Source of the DNA: Deltaproteobacteria bacterium
GTDB taxonomy: Bacteria; Myxococcota; JADLHZ01
Direction of reading: 5' to 3'
NCBI GenBank assembly: GCA_020848545.1
Contig: JADLHZ010000125.1
Span: forward strand, 1 to 64,000
DNA length: 64,000 nucleotides
Below are positions 35,273 through 44,728 of the stretch, piece after piece. Below the pieces are notes generated by a model that was given only the letters and a program-made list of their open reading frames with translations, did not search any database and was not told the origin of the DNA. Numbering within the stretch: the stretch's first letter is position 1; each line of letters begins with the position of its first letter. Position numbers and translations under genes: made by a program.

Positions 35273-36019
35273 ATGACTCGGATCGCGTGCTCGATCGTGC
35301 TCTTCATAGGTGCCGCCGCGCCGCTCGAGGCCTTCGCGCAGCAGAGTCTATTCAACGTGCCTTCGACGCAAGAGACCGTCGTCGGCAAGCTCTTCGGCCA
35401 GGTGCAGATCGGCGCGGGCGAGACCGGCGGCGAGGTGAATACCACGCTCGAGCTCGGGATCTTTCCCTGGCTCGAGGTCGGCGCCAACCTCCAGCACGTG
35501 CCGATCTATCGCTTGCAAGGCTTCCCCGCGACGGGCTCGCCGACCGCCGCGTTCAACGCCAACGTCTACTTCGAACCGACGTCGTTCATGGCGATCGAGT
35601 GCGGTGTGCAGGCAGGCGTTGGGTGGCGGCAGCCGGCGTCGGTGTTGACCCCGGTCGTCTTCGGCTGGGCGACGATGCGCTTCGACGCGCCGGGCCGCTT
35701 CGGCTCCTACGTCGTCGGGCTCTACTCCGGCACGAGCGGCGCGCTCGGCGGCGGCTTTCCCTTGGGCGGCATGGTCGGCGTCGAGATCCCGCTGTGGCAG
35801 GGGTACATCCATGCGCAGGCGGACTGGATGATCGGCTTGAACGACGTGAGCGTCGCAGTCATCGGCGCGGTCGCCTACATCGGCAAGAGCTTTCAATTGT
35901 CGGCCGGCGCGCAGCTCCCGAGCCCGGGCACTGGCAACGACTACGGCGGCGTGCTCGAGCTCACGTACACACCGACGCACGATCCGGTCGACCCGCCGAG
36001 CTCTACGCCGGTGCGCTAG
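35273..36019 (+). CDS. Outer-membrane beta-barrel protein
   Basis: This 248-residue protein has a signal peptide ending in AFA (MTRIACSIVLFIGAAAPLEAFA, about 1-22), then amphipathic strands with Gly/aromatic girdles (LFGQVQIGAGETGGEVNTTL, LELGIFPWLEVGANLQ, MVGVEIPLWQGYIHAQADWM). The family is not recognised. The start at 35273 is taken from the signal peptide, since upstream codons are Arg-rich. It ends four bases from the convergent phoU stop. Confidence 0.75.
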   Translation: MTRIACSIVLFIGAAAPLEAFAQQSLFNVPSTQETVVGKLFGQVQIGAGETGGEVNTTLELGIFPWLEVGANLQHVPIYRLQGFPATGSPTAAFNANVYFEPTSFMAIECGVQAGVGWRQPASVLTPVVFGWATMRFDAPGRFGSYVVGLYSGTSGALGGGFPLGGMVGVEIPLWQGYIHAQADWMIGLNDVSVAVIGAVAYIGKSFQLSAGAQLPSPGTGNDYGGVLELTYTPTHDPVDPPSSTPVR

Positions 36020-36023
36020 GCTC

Positions 36024-36722
36024 CTAGGGCGTCTTCGAGATCGCGCGCGAGAACGGGTGGCGCACGTCTTTGCCCTTCTTCATGAACACGATCATCTCGG
36101 CCAAGTTCGTCGCGTGATCGCCGATGCGCTCCAGGTACTTCGCGATCGACTGCAGCCGCGTCGCGCGAAAGATATTGCGCGGGTTCTCCATCATGTACGT
36201 CAAGAGCTCGCGGAAGATCTGCGCGTAGTAGGCGTCGACCACGCGATCGCGATCGATGATCAGCTCCTCGGCGCGTTGAATGTTGCCGGTGACGAGCGCG
36301 TCGAGCGCGTCCTTCACCATCGCTTGCGCCGCGTCGGCCATGGCCGGCAGGACCACGAAGGTCTCGGTGAGCGGCGGCTCGCGGTTGAGCTCGAGCACGC
36401 GCTCGCAGATGTTCACCGTGCAGTCGCCCATGCGCTCGAGATCGGTGACGAGCTTCAGCGTGATGGCGATGAAGCGGAGATCAGAAGCCACCGGTTGGCG
36501 GCGCGCCAAGATGCGCAGGCAGAGCTCGTCGGTCTCCATCTCCAGGCGGTTCACCTCGTGATCGAGCTGGATCACCTTGTCGGCGAGGGCGTCGTCCCGC
36601 AGGGTCAACGCGCGCATGCTGCTCGCGATCATCTCTTCGACCTTCGAGCCCATGAGCACGACCTGCTCGCGCAATTTTCTGAGCTCGGCCTCGTACTCGC
36701 GATCGGTGTGCGCTCTGCTCAT
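36024..36722 (-). CDS. phoU: Phosphate transport regulator PhoU
   Basis: This 232-residue protein has the two PhoU helical-bundle repeats with the metal-binding motifs [16 protein letters not shown] and [16 protein letters not shown]. PhoU passes the phosphate state of the Pst transporter to PhoR and restrains uptake. Its ATG at 36722 overlaps the pstB stop by four bases. It closes the pst operon, the usual position. Downstream is a convergent barrel gene. Confidence 0.97.
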   Translation of the reverse strand: MSRAHTDREYEAELRKLREQVVLMGSKVEEMIASSMRALTLRDDALADKVIQLDHEVNRLEMETDELCLRILARRQPVASDLRFIAITLKLVTDLERMGDCTVNICERVLELNREPPLTETFVVLPAMADAAQAMVKDALDALVTGNIQRAEELIIDRDRVVDAYYAQIFRELLTYMMENPRNIFRATRLQSIAKYLERIGDHATNLAEMIVFMKKGKDVRHPFSRAISKTP

Positions 36723-37495
36723 CCGAACCGTCCTGTGATGTAGTCTTCCGTGCGCGCGTCGTTCGGCTTCGTGAAGATGACGTCGGTCGCGTCGTACTCG
36801 ACGACCTCGCCCAAGTAGAAGAACGCGGTCAAGTCGCTGACGCGGGCCGCTTGCTGCATGTTGTGGGTGACGATCAGGATCGTGTAGCGCTCGCCGAGCT
36901 CGCGAATGAGCTCTTCGACCTTCGCGGTCGCGACGGGGTCGAGCGAGGAGCACGGCTCGTCCATCAAGATCACCTCGGGCTCGAGCGCCAGCGCGCGAGC
37001 GAGGCAGAGCCGTTGCTGCTGGCCGCCGGAGAGGTGGTGGCCCGGCCGATCGAGCTCGTCCTTGACCTCGTCCCACAGGCCGACTTGGCGGAGCGCGCGC
37101 TCGACGAGCTGATCGCGATCGGGGACGGCGATGCCGTTCATGCGCGTGCCGGCGAGGACGTTGTCGTGGATCGACATGTGCGGAAACGGGTTCGGCTTCT
37201 GAAACACCATGCCGATGCGCCGGCGCACGCGTGCGGGATCGAGGCCCGCCGCGTAGATGTCGCTGCCGTCGAGGAGCACTTGGCCGGTGACGCCGGCGCG
37301 TGGCGACAGCTCGTGTAGGCGGTTCAAGCAGCGCACGAAGGTGGACTTGCCGCAGCCGGACGGGCCGATGACTGCCGTGACCCGCCGCGCCAGCACCGAG
37401 AGTGAGATGCCGCGTAGCACTTCGAAGGCGCCGAACCACGCGCGCAGCTTGACGACGTCGAGCTTGATGGCCGTCTTGTCGATGCTCTCGCTCAC
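36719..37495 (-). CDS. pstB: Phosphate ABC transporter ATPase PstB
   Basis: This 258-residue protein is the ATPase subunit for high-affinity phosphate import at the inner membrane. Walker A is GPSGCGKST (44-52), the signature is LSGGQQQRL, and Walker B is [13 protein letters not shown]. It starts at GTG 37495, overlapping the pstA stop (GTGA). The segment [16 protein letters not shown] is typical of PstB. Confidence 0.98.
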   Translation of the reverse strand: MSESIDKTAIKLDVVKLRAWFGAFEVLRGISLSVLARRVTAVIGPSGCGKSTFVRCLNRLHELSPRAGVTGQVLLDGSDIYAAGLDPARVRRRIGMVFQKPNPFPHMSIHDNVLAGTRMNGIAVPDRDQLVERALRQVGLWDEVKDELDRPGHHLSGGQQQRLCLARALALEPEVILMDEPCSSLDPVATAKVEELIRELGERYTILIVTHNMQQAARVSDLTAFFYLGEVVEYDATDVIFTKPNDARTEDYITGRFG

Positions 37496-38322
37496 ACGCG
37501 CTTCCTCTCGGCGCGTATGCGTAGCCAAATCGCCGCGGCGTTCAAGAGGAACACCAAGAAGAGGAGCGTGAGCACGGCGGCCGCAGTGTTGGCGGCAAAG
37601 GCGCTCTCGGGCCGCGACAGCCATTGGAAGAGCTGTAGCGGCAGCGCGGTGATCGGGCTCATCAACGTGCCCGGGACGAACGCGACGAACGCGATCCCGG
37701 TCAGCGCGAGCAACGGCGCCGCCTCGCCGAGGGCGCGGGAGAGCGCGAGCACCACGCCGGTCGCGATGTGCGGCAGCGCCACCGGCAGGACCACGTAGCG
37801 CACGCACTCGAGCTTGGTGGCGCCGAGCGCAAACGCAGACTCGCGCAGCCGCTCGGGGACTTGCCGCAGGGCCTCGCGCGTCGTGACGACGATGAGCGGC
37901 AGCACGAGGAGCGCGAGCGTCGCCGCGCCTGACAAGAGCGAGCGGCCGAGCGCGAGCGTGCGCGCAAAGAGCAGGAGACCGACGAGGCCGTAGACGACGG
38001 ACGGCACGCCGGCGAGCGTGTCGATGTTGGCCGCGACGAGGCGGGTGAGCCGCGTGGGCCGCGCGTACTCCTCCAGATAGATCGCGGCCGCGATCGCCGT
38101 CGGCACCGCGATGGCGCCGCACAGCGTGACGAGCAGCGCGCTCCCGACCAGCGCCGGAAAGAGGCCGGCGTGCTGCGCGAGCGCCGCGGGCGGCGACAGG
38201 AAGAAGGTGAGCGAGAGCCGCGCGGCCGCCACGCGTGAGAGGTCGAAGAAGAGCAAGAGCAAGAGCGCGATCGGCGCCGCGAGCAACACGGCGCCGACGA
38301 CGCGCACCACGCGATCGCTCAC
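37492..38322 (-). CDS. pstA: Phosphate ABC transporter permease PstA
   Basis: This 276-residue inner-membrane permease has about six transmembrane helices. The cytoplasmic EAA loop is [22 protein letters not shown]. It starts at GTG 38322, overlapping the pstC stop by four bases, and ends over the pstB start. An earlier in-frame codon is possible, but the coupled GTG is consistent with the rest of the operon. Together with PstC it forms the channel through which PstS-bound phosphate passes. Confidence 0.96.
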   Translation of the reverse strand: MSDRVVRVVGAVLLAAPIALLLLLFFDLSRVAAARLSLTFFLSPPAALAQHAGLFPALVGSALLVTLCGAIAVPTAIAAAIYLEEYARPTRLTRLVAANIDTLAGVPSVVYGLVGLLLFARTLALGRSLLSGAATLALLVLPLIVVTTREALRQVPERLRESAFALGATKLECVRYVVLPVALPHIATGVVLALSRALGEAAPLLALTGIAFVAFVPGTLMSPITALPLQLFQWLSRPESAFAANTAAAVLTLLFLVFLLNAAAIWLRIRAERKRV

Positions 38323-39206
38323 GGCATCCTCCGCAGGAAGCGCTCGCGCCAGCGGGCGGAGATCGCGTTCAACGCGAAGGTCAACGCAAAGAGCATGGTG
38401 GCGACGAAGAACATCAGGCGTGAGCCGGTCTCGGTGCCGCCGGTATCGCTGAGCGAGGCTTGAGCGATGAACGCGGCGAGCGTCTGCACCGGCGCGCGCG
38501 GATCGAGCGTCAGCGTCGGTTCGAGGCCGCAGACGATGAGGACGATCATCGTCTCGCCCATCGCACGCGCGACGCCGAGAAAGCACGCCGCGACCACCCC
38601 CGAGACCGCATGCGGCAAGACCGCGCGGCGCACGACGCTGAGGCGGCTCGCGCCGAGCGCAAAGCCGGCCTCGCGCAGCTCGAGCGGAACCGCGTAGATC
38701 GCGTCGTCTGCGAGCGACGCGATGTACGGCACGAGCATCGCCGCGAGCACGATGGCGCCGGCGAGCGCGCTATAGACGCCGATCTCGGCGACGTGCGGCT
38801 GCAAGAACGGGCTCACATAGACGAGCGCGACGAAGCCGTACACCACGGCGGGGACGCCGGCGAGCACGTCGAGCGCTGCCTTCAACACGCGGCGAATGCG
38901 CGGTGGGCAGTACTCGGACAAGTACACGGCGATGATGAGCGCGATGGGCAGCGCGATGGCGAGCCCGAGCGTCGCGACGAGCGCGGTCCCCGCGAGCAGG
39001 GGCCACACGCCGTAGGCCGGCGGATCGAGCATCGGACCAAAGCGCACGGAGAGCAGCAGCTCCTTCAGCGAGACCTTCGCGAAGATCGCCGCGCTCTCGC
39101 CGAGGAGCAAGAGCACGATCGCGAAGGTGGTGCCGAACGAGAGCAGCGCCGCGAGCCCGAGCGCGCGTGCGACAATCTTGTCTCGCGTCTCACGGCGAGC
39201 GGACAT
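38319..39206 (-). CDS. pstC: Phosphate ABC transporter permease PstC
   Basis: This 295-residue permease has about six transmembrane helices and the EAA loop [22 protein letters not shown]. The ATG at 39206 is chosen because GGAGGAG lies six bases upstream; a GTG at 39221 is also in frame. The start overlaps the pstS 3' end by 17 bases, indicating coupling. It partners PstA. Confidence 0.96.
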   Translation of the reverse strand: MSARRETRDKIVARALGLAALLSFGTTFAIVLLLLGESAAIFAKVSLKELLLSVRFGPMLDPPAYGVWPLLAGTALVATLGLAIALPIALIIAVYLSEYCPPRIRRVLKAALDVLAGVPAVVYGFVALVYVSPFLQPHVAEIGVYSALAGAIVLAAMLVPYIASLADDAIYAVPLELREAGFALGASRLSVVRRAVLPHAVSGVVAACFLGVARAMGETMIVLIVCGLEPTLTLDPRAPVQTLAAFIAQASLSDTGGTETGSRLMFFVATMLFALTFALNAISARWRERFLRRMP

Positions 39207-40125
39207 CGGTCGCTCCTCCACCTTGCATCACGCTCAAGGTCGCGTCGTGGAGCGCGCTCGCTGTCCGTGCGTACTCGCTGTCTGCGAGCCGGGTGAGGCC
39301 TACGGCGTCGACCTGCCCGGGCGCGAGCTCGACGAAGCGGCGGACGACGCGCGCGATCTCGGGCGTGCGCAGCCGCTGAGTATCGACGTAGAGCATGAGC
39401 TTGCGCGTGAGCAGCGCATAGCGGCCGTCGCGCAGGGTCTCGACCGACGGGAGCACCGGGCCGGCGCCGAAGTCGACCGCGATGAGCCGCAGCGAGGCCG
39501 CGCTCCGGCGAAAGACCGACCAGCCGAAGAAGCCGAGCGCGCGCCGATCTCCAGCCACGCCGCGAACGAGCACGCTGTCGTCTTCGCTGCCAATGTAGTC
39601 TCCGCGCAGCGCTCGCGGCCTGCCGGTGGCCACGAGCGCGAACTGCGCGAAGGTGCCGCTGAACGGTCCGGCGCCATAGAGCTGCAGGCGCGTGTCCGGC
39701 CACTCGGCGCGCACATCGTGCCAGCGCGTGACGCTCCCCTCGGCGCTCGACCTCCAAATCTCACGCAGCTCGAAGACATGCAGCGCGGTCACGAACGTCG
39801 TCTCGGGATGAACGGCGATCGCGATGGCGTCCGTCGCGATCGGCAGCTCGAGCGGTGCGATCGCGTGCGCGCGACACTGGCCGCGCTCGTCGTCGCTCAT
39901 CGCACGCGAGCTCAGCGCGATCGCGACTTCCCCGCGGCAGAGCCGACCGATCCCTGCTGCGCTGCCCGACGCGCTCGCGACGATCTCGATCGCCGGGGCC
40001 TCGCCGTGCAGGCGCTCGGTCACCGCCTCCGCGAGCGGAAAGAGCGTCGACGAGCCGTCGATCCAGATCGGCGCGCGGGTTTCGCACGCGGCGAGCGCGA
40101 TGGCGATGAGCAGCGCCCGCGTCAT
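39190..40125 (-). CDS. pstS: Phosphate-binding lipoprotein PstS
   Basis: This 311-residue protein is the periplasmic phosphate receptor, anchored by a lipoprotein signal (ALAAC, Cys14). WIDGSSTLFPLAEAVTERL and ASGSAAGIGRLCRGEVAIA are the phosphate-binding loops with the Ser/Thr residues of the family. Its ATG at 40125 overlaps the phoR stop by four bases, an unusual order: the sensor lies directly before the binding protein, so sensing and uptake share one transcript. Confidence 0.95.
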   Translation of the reverse strand: MTRALLIAIALAACETRAPIWIDGSSTLFPLAEAVTERLHGEAPAIEIVASASGSAAGIGRLCRGEVAIALSSRAMSDDERGQCRAHAIAPLELPIATDAIAIAVHPETTFVTALHVFELREIWRSSAEGSVTRWHDVRAEWPDTRLQLYGAGPFSGTFAQFALVATGRPRALRGDYIGSEDDSVLVRGVAGDRRALGFFGWSVFRRSAASLRLIAVDFGAGPVLPSVETLRDGRYALLTRKLMLYVDTQRLRTPEIARVVRRFVELAPGQVDAVGLTRLADSEYARTASALHDATLSVMQGGGATDVRSP

Positions 40126-41906
40126 GCGCGCGCCAAGGTCACGTAGAAGGTGGTGCCGGCGCCGGGTTTGCTGTCGACGCCGATGCTGCCGTCCATCGCT
40201 TCGGCGAGGTGCTTGGCGATCGACAGGCCGAGGCCGGTGCCGCCGGTGTCGCGCGCGCGGCCGGCGTCGACGCGATAGAAGCGCTCGAAGAGGCGTGGCA
40301 GGTGACGTTGCTCGATGCCGGGGCCGGTGTCGCGCACGATGATCCGCACGCTTTGCGCCAAGGGCTCCGCCGCGATCGAGATCTCGGTGCCGGCGGAGCA
40401 ATACTTCACCGCGTTGTCGATGAGGTTCGTCAGCACTTGCTCGAGCGCGCGGCGATCGGCGCGCACGTTCGGGATCTCACCCGGCACGTTCTGCTTCAGG
40501 ACGATCGCCTTCTTGTCGGCGCGCTCCTTGAAGAGGCTCAAACAGTAAGTGGCCACAGCGGCGAGCGGCAGCGGCTCCACGGTCAATTTGTAGGCCTTCG
40601 ACTCGATGCGCGAGAGATCGAGCAAGTCCTCGACGAGGTCGGCCAGGCGCTGCGCGTTGCGATCGACGATGTCCAAGAACTTCAGCGCGTCTTCCGGCCG
40701 CTCGAGCGCGCTCGTGCGCAGCGTCTCGGTCGCCGACTTGATCGCCGTCACCGGTGTGCGCAGCTCGTGCGAGACGTTGGCGACGAAGTCGCGGCGGAGC
40801 GACTCCAAGCGCCGCACGTCGGTCACGTCGACGAACACGGCGACCAGGCTGTGCGGCGTGTCTTCGAGCGGGCTCGTCTGCACGAGCAAGCGGCGCGGCT
40901 TGAGCCCGGCGGTCTCGAGCTCGCCGGCTTGCGGAGCGGCGTCCGCCCGCGTGCGATCGACGAGCGTCGTGAGCTCGCCGTTACGCACCACCTCGATCAG
41001 CGGTTTTCCGGTGACGTCCTGCGCGAGGAGCAGCATCTCGCGCAGCGCACGGTTGACGAACGCGACGTTCGCGTCTTCATCGAGGACGAGCACGCCCTCT
41101 TGCATGCCCTCGAGGATGCGCCGCTGCCGCTCGACTTGATCTTCCAGTGACGAGAGCGTCGCGCGCGCGCTCTTGTGTGCGTCGTCGATGGTGCGGGCGA
41201 GCTCGCCGTCGGTCGAGTCGTCGTTGAACAGAGTGCGTAGCCGATCGGGCGCGTGCTTCACCGCCGCGCGCAGCGTCCGCACGCGCTCGTCGCGGTGGCG
41301 CTGCGTCGCCCAGATCGAGAATGCGACGAGCAAGATCGCGATGACGCCGCTCGCTGCGACGCCGAGCTCGATGCGCCGAGCAGCGTGCTCGATGTCGCTC
41401 GCGTCGCGGGCGAGGCGGACCACTGCGATGCGCGCTTGGCCCGGCTGGCTCGCGGCGTCGGCGGCGCGCGCGGAGGCGGCGAACGGGAGCGCCGCGTAGG
41501 CGAGGCGCATCGGCAGCGTCGTCGAGTAGCGCACCGAGAAGCCGACTTCACCGCTCCGCGCCATCGACACCTCGGGCCGATCGCCGTGGTTTTCGAGGCC
41601 TGCCAGGCTCTTCGCCTCGACGGCGGAGTCGCCGAGCACGGCGCCGTCCTCGGCGATCAGCGTGACCCGCGTCTCGAGCGCTGCGCCGAGCTCGTCGGCG
41701 ACGGCATCCCAGCCGCCTGGTTCGCCGGGCGCGCCGCGCTCGCGCACGAGCGTCTCGACGATGCGCGCCATTTGGGTGAGCTCCTGCTGCAGGCGCGTGG
41801 TCAGCGCTTGCTCAATCGTCGAGGCGAGCCAGCGCGCAGACAGGCCCACGCTCACCACGATGAGCGCGAAGACGGCGACGAAGATGGCGGCGGGCGATCG
41901 CAACAT
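40122..41906 (-). CDS. phoR: Phosphate-regulon sensor kinase PhoR
   Basis: This 594-residue histidine kinase has an N-terminal transmembrane helix, a periplasmic sensor domain, a second helix (about 190-210), a PAS domain (RILEGMQEGVLVLDEDANVAF), HisKA with phospho-accepting His380 in NVSHELRTP, and HATPase_c (NLIDNAVKY, DTGPGIE, GTGLGLSIAKHL). It phosphorylates PhoB when phosphate is scarce. The ATG at 41906 is separated from the phoB stop by a 167-bp palindrome (41920-42086), which may tune its expression. Confidence 0.95.
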   Translation of the reverse strand: MLRSPAAIFVAVFALIVVSVGLSARWLASTIEQALTTRLQQELTQMARIVETLVRERGAPGEPGGWDAVADELGAALETRVTLIAEDGAVLGDSAVEAKSLAGLENHGDRPEVSMARSGEVGFSVRYSTTLPMRLAYAALPFAASARAADAASQPGQARIAVVRLARDASDIEHAARRIELGVAASGVIAILLVAFSIWATQRHRDERVRTLRAAVKHAPDRLRTLFNDDSTDGELARTIDDAHKSARATLSSLEDQVERQRRILEGMQEGVLVLDEDANVAFVNRALREMLLLAQDVTGKPLIEVVRNGELTTLVDRTRADAAPQAGELETAGLKPRRLLVQTSPLEDTPHSLVAVFVDVTDVRRLESLRRDFVANVSHELRTPVTAIKSATETLRTSALERPEDALKFLDIVDRNAQRLADLVEDLLDLSRIESKAYKLTVEPLPLAAVATYCLSLFKERADKKAIVLKQNVPGEIPNVRADRRALEQVLTNLIDNAVKYCSAGTEISIAAEPLAQSVRIIVRDTGPGIEQRHLPRLFERFYRVDAGRARDTGGTGLGLSIAKHLAEAMDGSIGVDSKPGAGTTFYVTLARA

Positions 41907-41919
41907 CGATAGGGCGCCG

Positions 41920-42086
41920 CTAGTGCACTGCCGTCGAGATGACATCAAACGATCTCGAGGCGATTTTGAGCCGAGGTTGTGTCCGAAAAACACAGGCATA
42001 GCGGTGCCTATGTCGAGGCTTTTCGGGCGCAAGATCGGCCAAAAGCGCCCGGGATTCGTTGATGGGATCTCGGCGGCGGTGCACTA
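41920..42086. repeat. 167-bp near-palindrome between phoB and phoR
   Basis: The two halves (ctagtgcac... and ...gtgcactag) can pair at about 80% over roughly 80 bp each way, with an apex at ggcatag/ctatg. It fills nearly the whole gap: its distal end supplies the TAG stop of phoB (42084-42086), and its near end is 14 bases from the phoR ATG. It is MITE-like in form, but no transposase or target duplication was identified. In mRNA it would fold into a long hairpin. Confidence 0.9.
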
Positions 42087-42782
42087 GGCCGTCTCCGGCG
42101 ACTCGGCGAAGCGGTAGCCGACGCCGCGTACGGTCTCGATGTAGTCGGCGGCGGCGGTCAGCTTCTCGCGCAGGCGCTTGACGTGGGTGTCGACCGTGCG
42201 CGTGTTGATGTCGGCGGTGATGCCCCACACGACCTCGAGCAGGCTCGCGCGCGACTGCACGCGGTTCTTCCGTTCCCACAGCGTGTGCAGGAGCTTGAAC
42301 TCGAGCGCGGTGAGCTCCACTTCCTTGCCGGCGACCCACACACGATGCGCCGACGTGTCGATGCGCAGCTTGCCGAATTCGACGATGTCTCCCTGCTTCG
42401 GCGGCTCGGCCTTGCCCCGGCGCAAGATCGCTTGAACGCGCAGGAGGAGCTCGCGCACGCTGAACGGCTTCACGACGTAGTCGTCGGCGCCGAGCTCGAA
42501 GCCGACGACGCGATCGATCTCTTCGCCCTTCGCGGTCAGCATGATCACCGGCACGTGGCGCGTCTTCGGATCGTTCTTGATCGCGCGGCAGACTTCGGTG
42601 CCCGGGATGTCCGGCAGCATCAGATCGAGCAACACGAGATCGATCTTCAGCTCGCGCACGAGCTTGATCGCAGGTTGCCCGTGGCTCGCGACGACCACCT
42701 CGTGGCCGGCCTTCTGCAGGTTGTACTCGAGCACCTGCGAGAGGTCGGCTTCATCTTCGACGACGAGGATCTTGTCGGCCAT
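42084..42782 (-). CDS. phoB: Phosphate-regulon response regulator PhoB
   Basis: This 232-residue OmpR/PhoB-type regulator has a receiver domain with phosphorylation site Asp53 in LVLLDLMLPD, LTAKGEE and the KPF Lys, then a winged helix (about 135-225; RTVDTHVKRLREKL). It activates phosphate-starvation genes. The stop codon lies inside the palindrome 41920-42086. Only nine bases separate it from the Crp/Fnr gene, so they are probably one transcript. Confidence 0.97.
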   Translation of the reverse strand: MADKILVVEDEADLSQVLEYNLQKAGHEVVVASHGQPAIKLVRELKIDLVLLDLMLPDIPGTEVCRAIKNDPKTRHVPVIMLTAKGEEIDRVVGFELGADDYVVKPFSVRELLLRVQAILRRGKAEPPKQGDIVEFGKLRIDTSAHRVWVAGKEVELTALEFKLLHTLWERKNRVQSRASLLEVVWGITADINTRTVDTHVKRLREKLTAAADYIETVRGVGYRFAESPETA

Positions 42783-42791
42783 CGGCCCGCC

Positions 42792-43517
42792 TCACTTCTT
42801 CGCAATCTCTTCGAGCGCCTTCGGGTCGCTCACCGCGTACGAGTCGCCTGACTTGAAGACGAGGTTGCGATCCTTCCACTCTTGCAGCGCGCGGATGATC
42901 GAGCGCCGGTTCACCGCCAGCGCGTCGCCGAGCTCGTCCTGCGTCAACGGCACGCGGATCTTGATCCCCCCGTCGATCGGCAAGCCGAAGAGCTCGAGGT
43001 ACGAGAGCAAGAGACGGGCGAGGCGCTTCTCGGTGGCGTCGTTGGCGAGCGCGCGCTGGTTGTACGCCGCCCGCGCGAGGCGGCGGCCGTCCTCGGCGAC
43101 GAGCAAGGTCATCATCTTGTCCGAGGTCTTCAGCGCTTCGGCGAGCGCGGGCCGAGGCACTTCGAGCACCTGGCAGAACTCGAGCGCGTCGACCGACGCG
43201 AGCGTGGGGATCTGCGCCAGCGTCTCGACGTGGCCGAAGAACGACGGCGCGCGCCGCAGCTCGTTGACGATCTGGCGACCGTCGTCCAGGTTGTGGCTCA
43301 CCTTGACCGCGCCCTTCAGGAGGATCACGAAGCTCGGATCCGGCGAGCCTTCTTTCATGATCACCGTGCCGGCGGCGACGTTCTTCAGTGTCCCGGCGAC
43401 GAGCACCTTCTGCACGACCTCTGCTTCCACGCCGGGCAAGAGATCGGCGCCGTCGATGGTCGCGTGCCGGCGGTCCGGTCGCTTGGGTCCGTCGCCCCCT
43501 TGGTTCGCTTGGGTCAT
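42792..43517 (-). CDS. Crp/Fnr-type transcription factor with noncanonical pocket
   Basis: This 241-residue regulator has an N-terminal cyclic-nucleotide-binding fold (about 30-150) and a C-terminal winged helix (LTQDELGDALAVNRRSIIRAL). The phosphate-binding cassette FGE....R-A is replaced by FFGHVETLAQIPTLASV, so canonical cAMP binding is doubtful. A hairpin covers its ribosome-binding site. The location directly before phoB suggests a link between another signal and phosphate control, which is an inference. Confidence 0.88.
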   Translation of the reverse strand: MTQANQGGDGPKRPDRRHATIDGADLLPGVEAEVVQKVLVAGTLKNVAAGTVIMKEGSPDPSFVILLKGAVKVSHNLDDGRQIVNELRRAPSFFGHVETLAQIPTLASVDALEFCQVLEVPRPALAEALKTSDKMMTLLVAEDGRRLARAAYNQRALANDATEKRLARLLLSYLELFGLPIDGGIKIRVPLTQDELGDALAVNRRSIIRALQEWKDRNLVFKSGDSYAVSDPKALEEIAKK

Positions 43518-43543
43518 GAGATCGCCTCCCGAGGAGGCCTCAT
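43516..43543 (-). promoter_or_regulatory. Hairpin over the ribosome-binding site of the Crp-type gene
   Basis: On the minus strand, GCCTCC pairs with GGAGGC around a TCG loop, and outer ATGAG pairs with CTCAT that includes the AT of the start codon, with a three-base bulge. GGAGG is the ribosome-binding site. The hairpin lies within the 27-base junction between the cyclic-nucleotide-binding gene and the Crp-type gene, so it could limit or couple translation. Confidence 0.6.
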
Positions 43544-43544
43544 C

Positions 43545-43985
43545 TCACTTGAGCTGAGCGTCGATCAACTGTTCCGCGCGTTTGAGCCCGACGAGGCCGA
43601 GCACCTGGCGGATCTTGGGATAGTCTTGGAGGATTTGCAGCACGTCGTTCTTCTCGAACGCGAGGCAGTGCACCTCGCCAATCGCCATGACGCTCGCCGT
43701 CCGTGGCTCGTCGTTCAACACGGCCATCTCGCCGAAGAACTGGCCCGCGGAGAGGCGCGCGACTTCCTTCGGCTCGTCGAGGCCGTCGGTCATCACGCGC
43801 ACCCCGCCGGTGATGATCAAGTAGAAGATGTTGCCGCGCTCGCCTTCCTTGATGATGACGCTGCTCGGTTTGAACTCGGCTGGCTTCGCCACTTTGGCCA
43901 ACCGATCGATGCCGGTGTCGTCCATGAGCGAAAACAACTTCGAGCTGCCCTTGAAGCGGTCGAGGTCGGCGCGGTTGTCGCTCAT
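43545..43985 (-). CDS. Cyclic-nucleotide-binding domain protein
   Basis: This 146-residue single-domain protein has the canonical phosphate-binding cassette FFGEMAVLNDEPRTASV, the Arg included, so binding of cAMP or cGMP is credible. It has no DNA-binding domain. It is in the same direction as the PilZ gene 16 bases upstream and the Crp-type gene downstream. It probably acts as a ligand-sensing module for another protein; the partner is unknown. Confidence 0.88.
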   Translation of the reverse strand: MSDNRADLDRFKGSSKLFSLMDDTGIDRLAKVAKPAEFKPSSVIIKEGERGNIFYLIITGGVRVMTDGLDEPKEVARLSAGQFFGEMAVLNDEPRTASVMAIGEVHCLAFEKNDVLQILQDYPKIRQVLGLVGLKRAEQLIDAQLK

Positions 43986-44001
43986 AGGTCGATCTTAACG
44001 C

Positions 44002-44643
44002 TCAATGCTTGCGTTTGCCGGGTTTGTTCGCGGGCTCGGGCGGCGGGGCTTTGACCGGCGTGCGCGCAGCTTGGGCTGGCGGCGGCTGGAAGATGGGCTT
44101 GTCGCCGCCGGGTCGCGCGGCTGCCTTCGCCGGCGTCTTCTGTTCGAGCATCGACGGCGGCGGCTTCACCGGCGCGACGCGGGTCTCTTCGATGAGCGCG
44201 TGGCGGTGGTCTTCCCAGAGGTTGACCACGAGCGCGAGGTCTTGCTCGGTCACACTCTGATCGAGGTGCGGGAACTGCTCGCGGAAGATCTTCGAGAAGG
44301 CGACGATGCGATCGGTGACGAAGTAGCGCAGCAGCGTTTCGTGGCTCTGCGGCGACAGCGCGCCGAACTTCACGGCGAAGCCGGGCGGATGCTCGCGATC
44401 GCCGAACTCGATGCGGCGGATGACCTCGCCGTTCAGGTTCAGGATCTCGTCGTTGCGCACCTCGAGATCGATCTCGACGGGCATGCCGATGCGCAGCAGG
44501 CCTTCGCTGTTGAGGAAGATACCGCTGATCGAGAGATCGCGGCTCGTGCAGTACATCTCGAAGATAAGGGCTTCTTTTTTGTTCACGAACACGCGCGCGG
44601 GACGCTGCAGCAGGATGCGTTCGTGCTTGATGCGCTCGACCAT
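44002..44643 (-). CDS. PilZ-domain protein with Pro-rich tail
   Basis: This 213-residue protein has a PilZ domain (about 5-110): the first arginine region is RILLQRPARV (spacing not the standard RxxxR) and DxSxxG is intact in RDLSISGIF. The middle is helical, and the C-terminal 60 residues are rich in Pro, Ala and Lys, ending KPGKRKH. Binding of cyclic di-GMP is likely but not assured. It heads the minus-strand run ending in phoU; a 20-bp inverted repeat lies five bases before its start. Confidence 0.85.
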   Translation of the reverse strand: MVERIKHERILLQRPARVFVNKKEALIFEMYCTSRDLSISGIFLNSEGLLRIGMPVEIDLEVRNDEILNLNGEVIRRIEFGDREHPPGFAVKFGALSPQSHETLLRYFVTDRIVAFSKIFREQFPHLDQSVTEQDLALVVNLWEDHRHALIEETRVAPVKPPPSMLEQKTPAKAAARPGGDKPIFQPPPAQAARTPVKAPPPEPANKPGKRKH

Positions 44644-44647
44644 TTGG

Positions 44648-44667
44648 CTAGGTCATAGCCGACCTAG
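44648..44667 (-). promoter_or_regulatory. Inverted repeat operator candidate before the PilZ gene
   Basis: CTAGGTC and GACCTAG are a perfect inverted repeat with a 6-base spacer, between divergent PilZ and lipoprotein genes. The geometry (7-6-7) equals that of the site at 24206, though the sequence differs. It may be an operator for the run leading to the phosphate genes, or a leader hairpin. Confidence 0.55.
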
Positions 44668-44728
44668 AGACGTTCGCAACGAAAGGAGTGGGTGACGGAG
44701 AGGGCGGCGTCCGGTGTTGGGAGGGACC

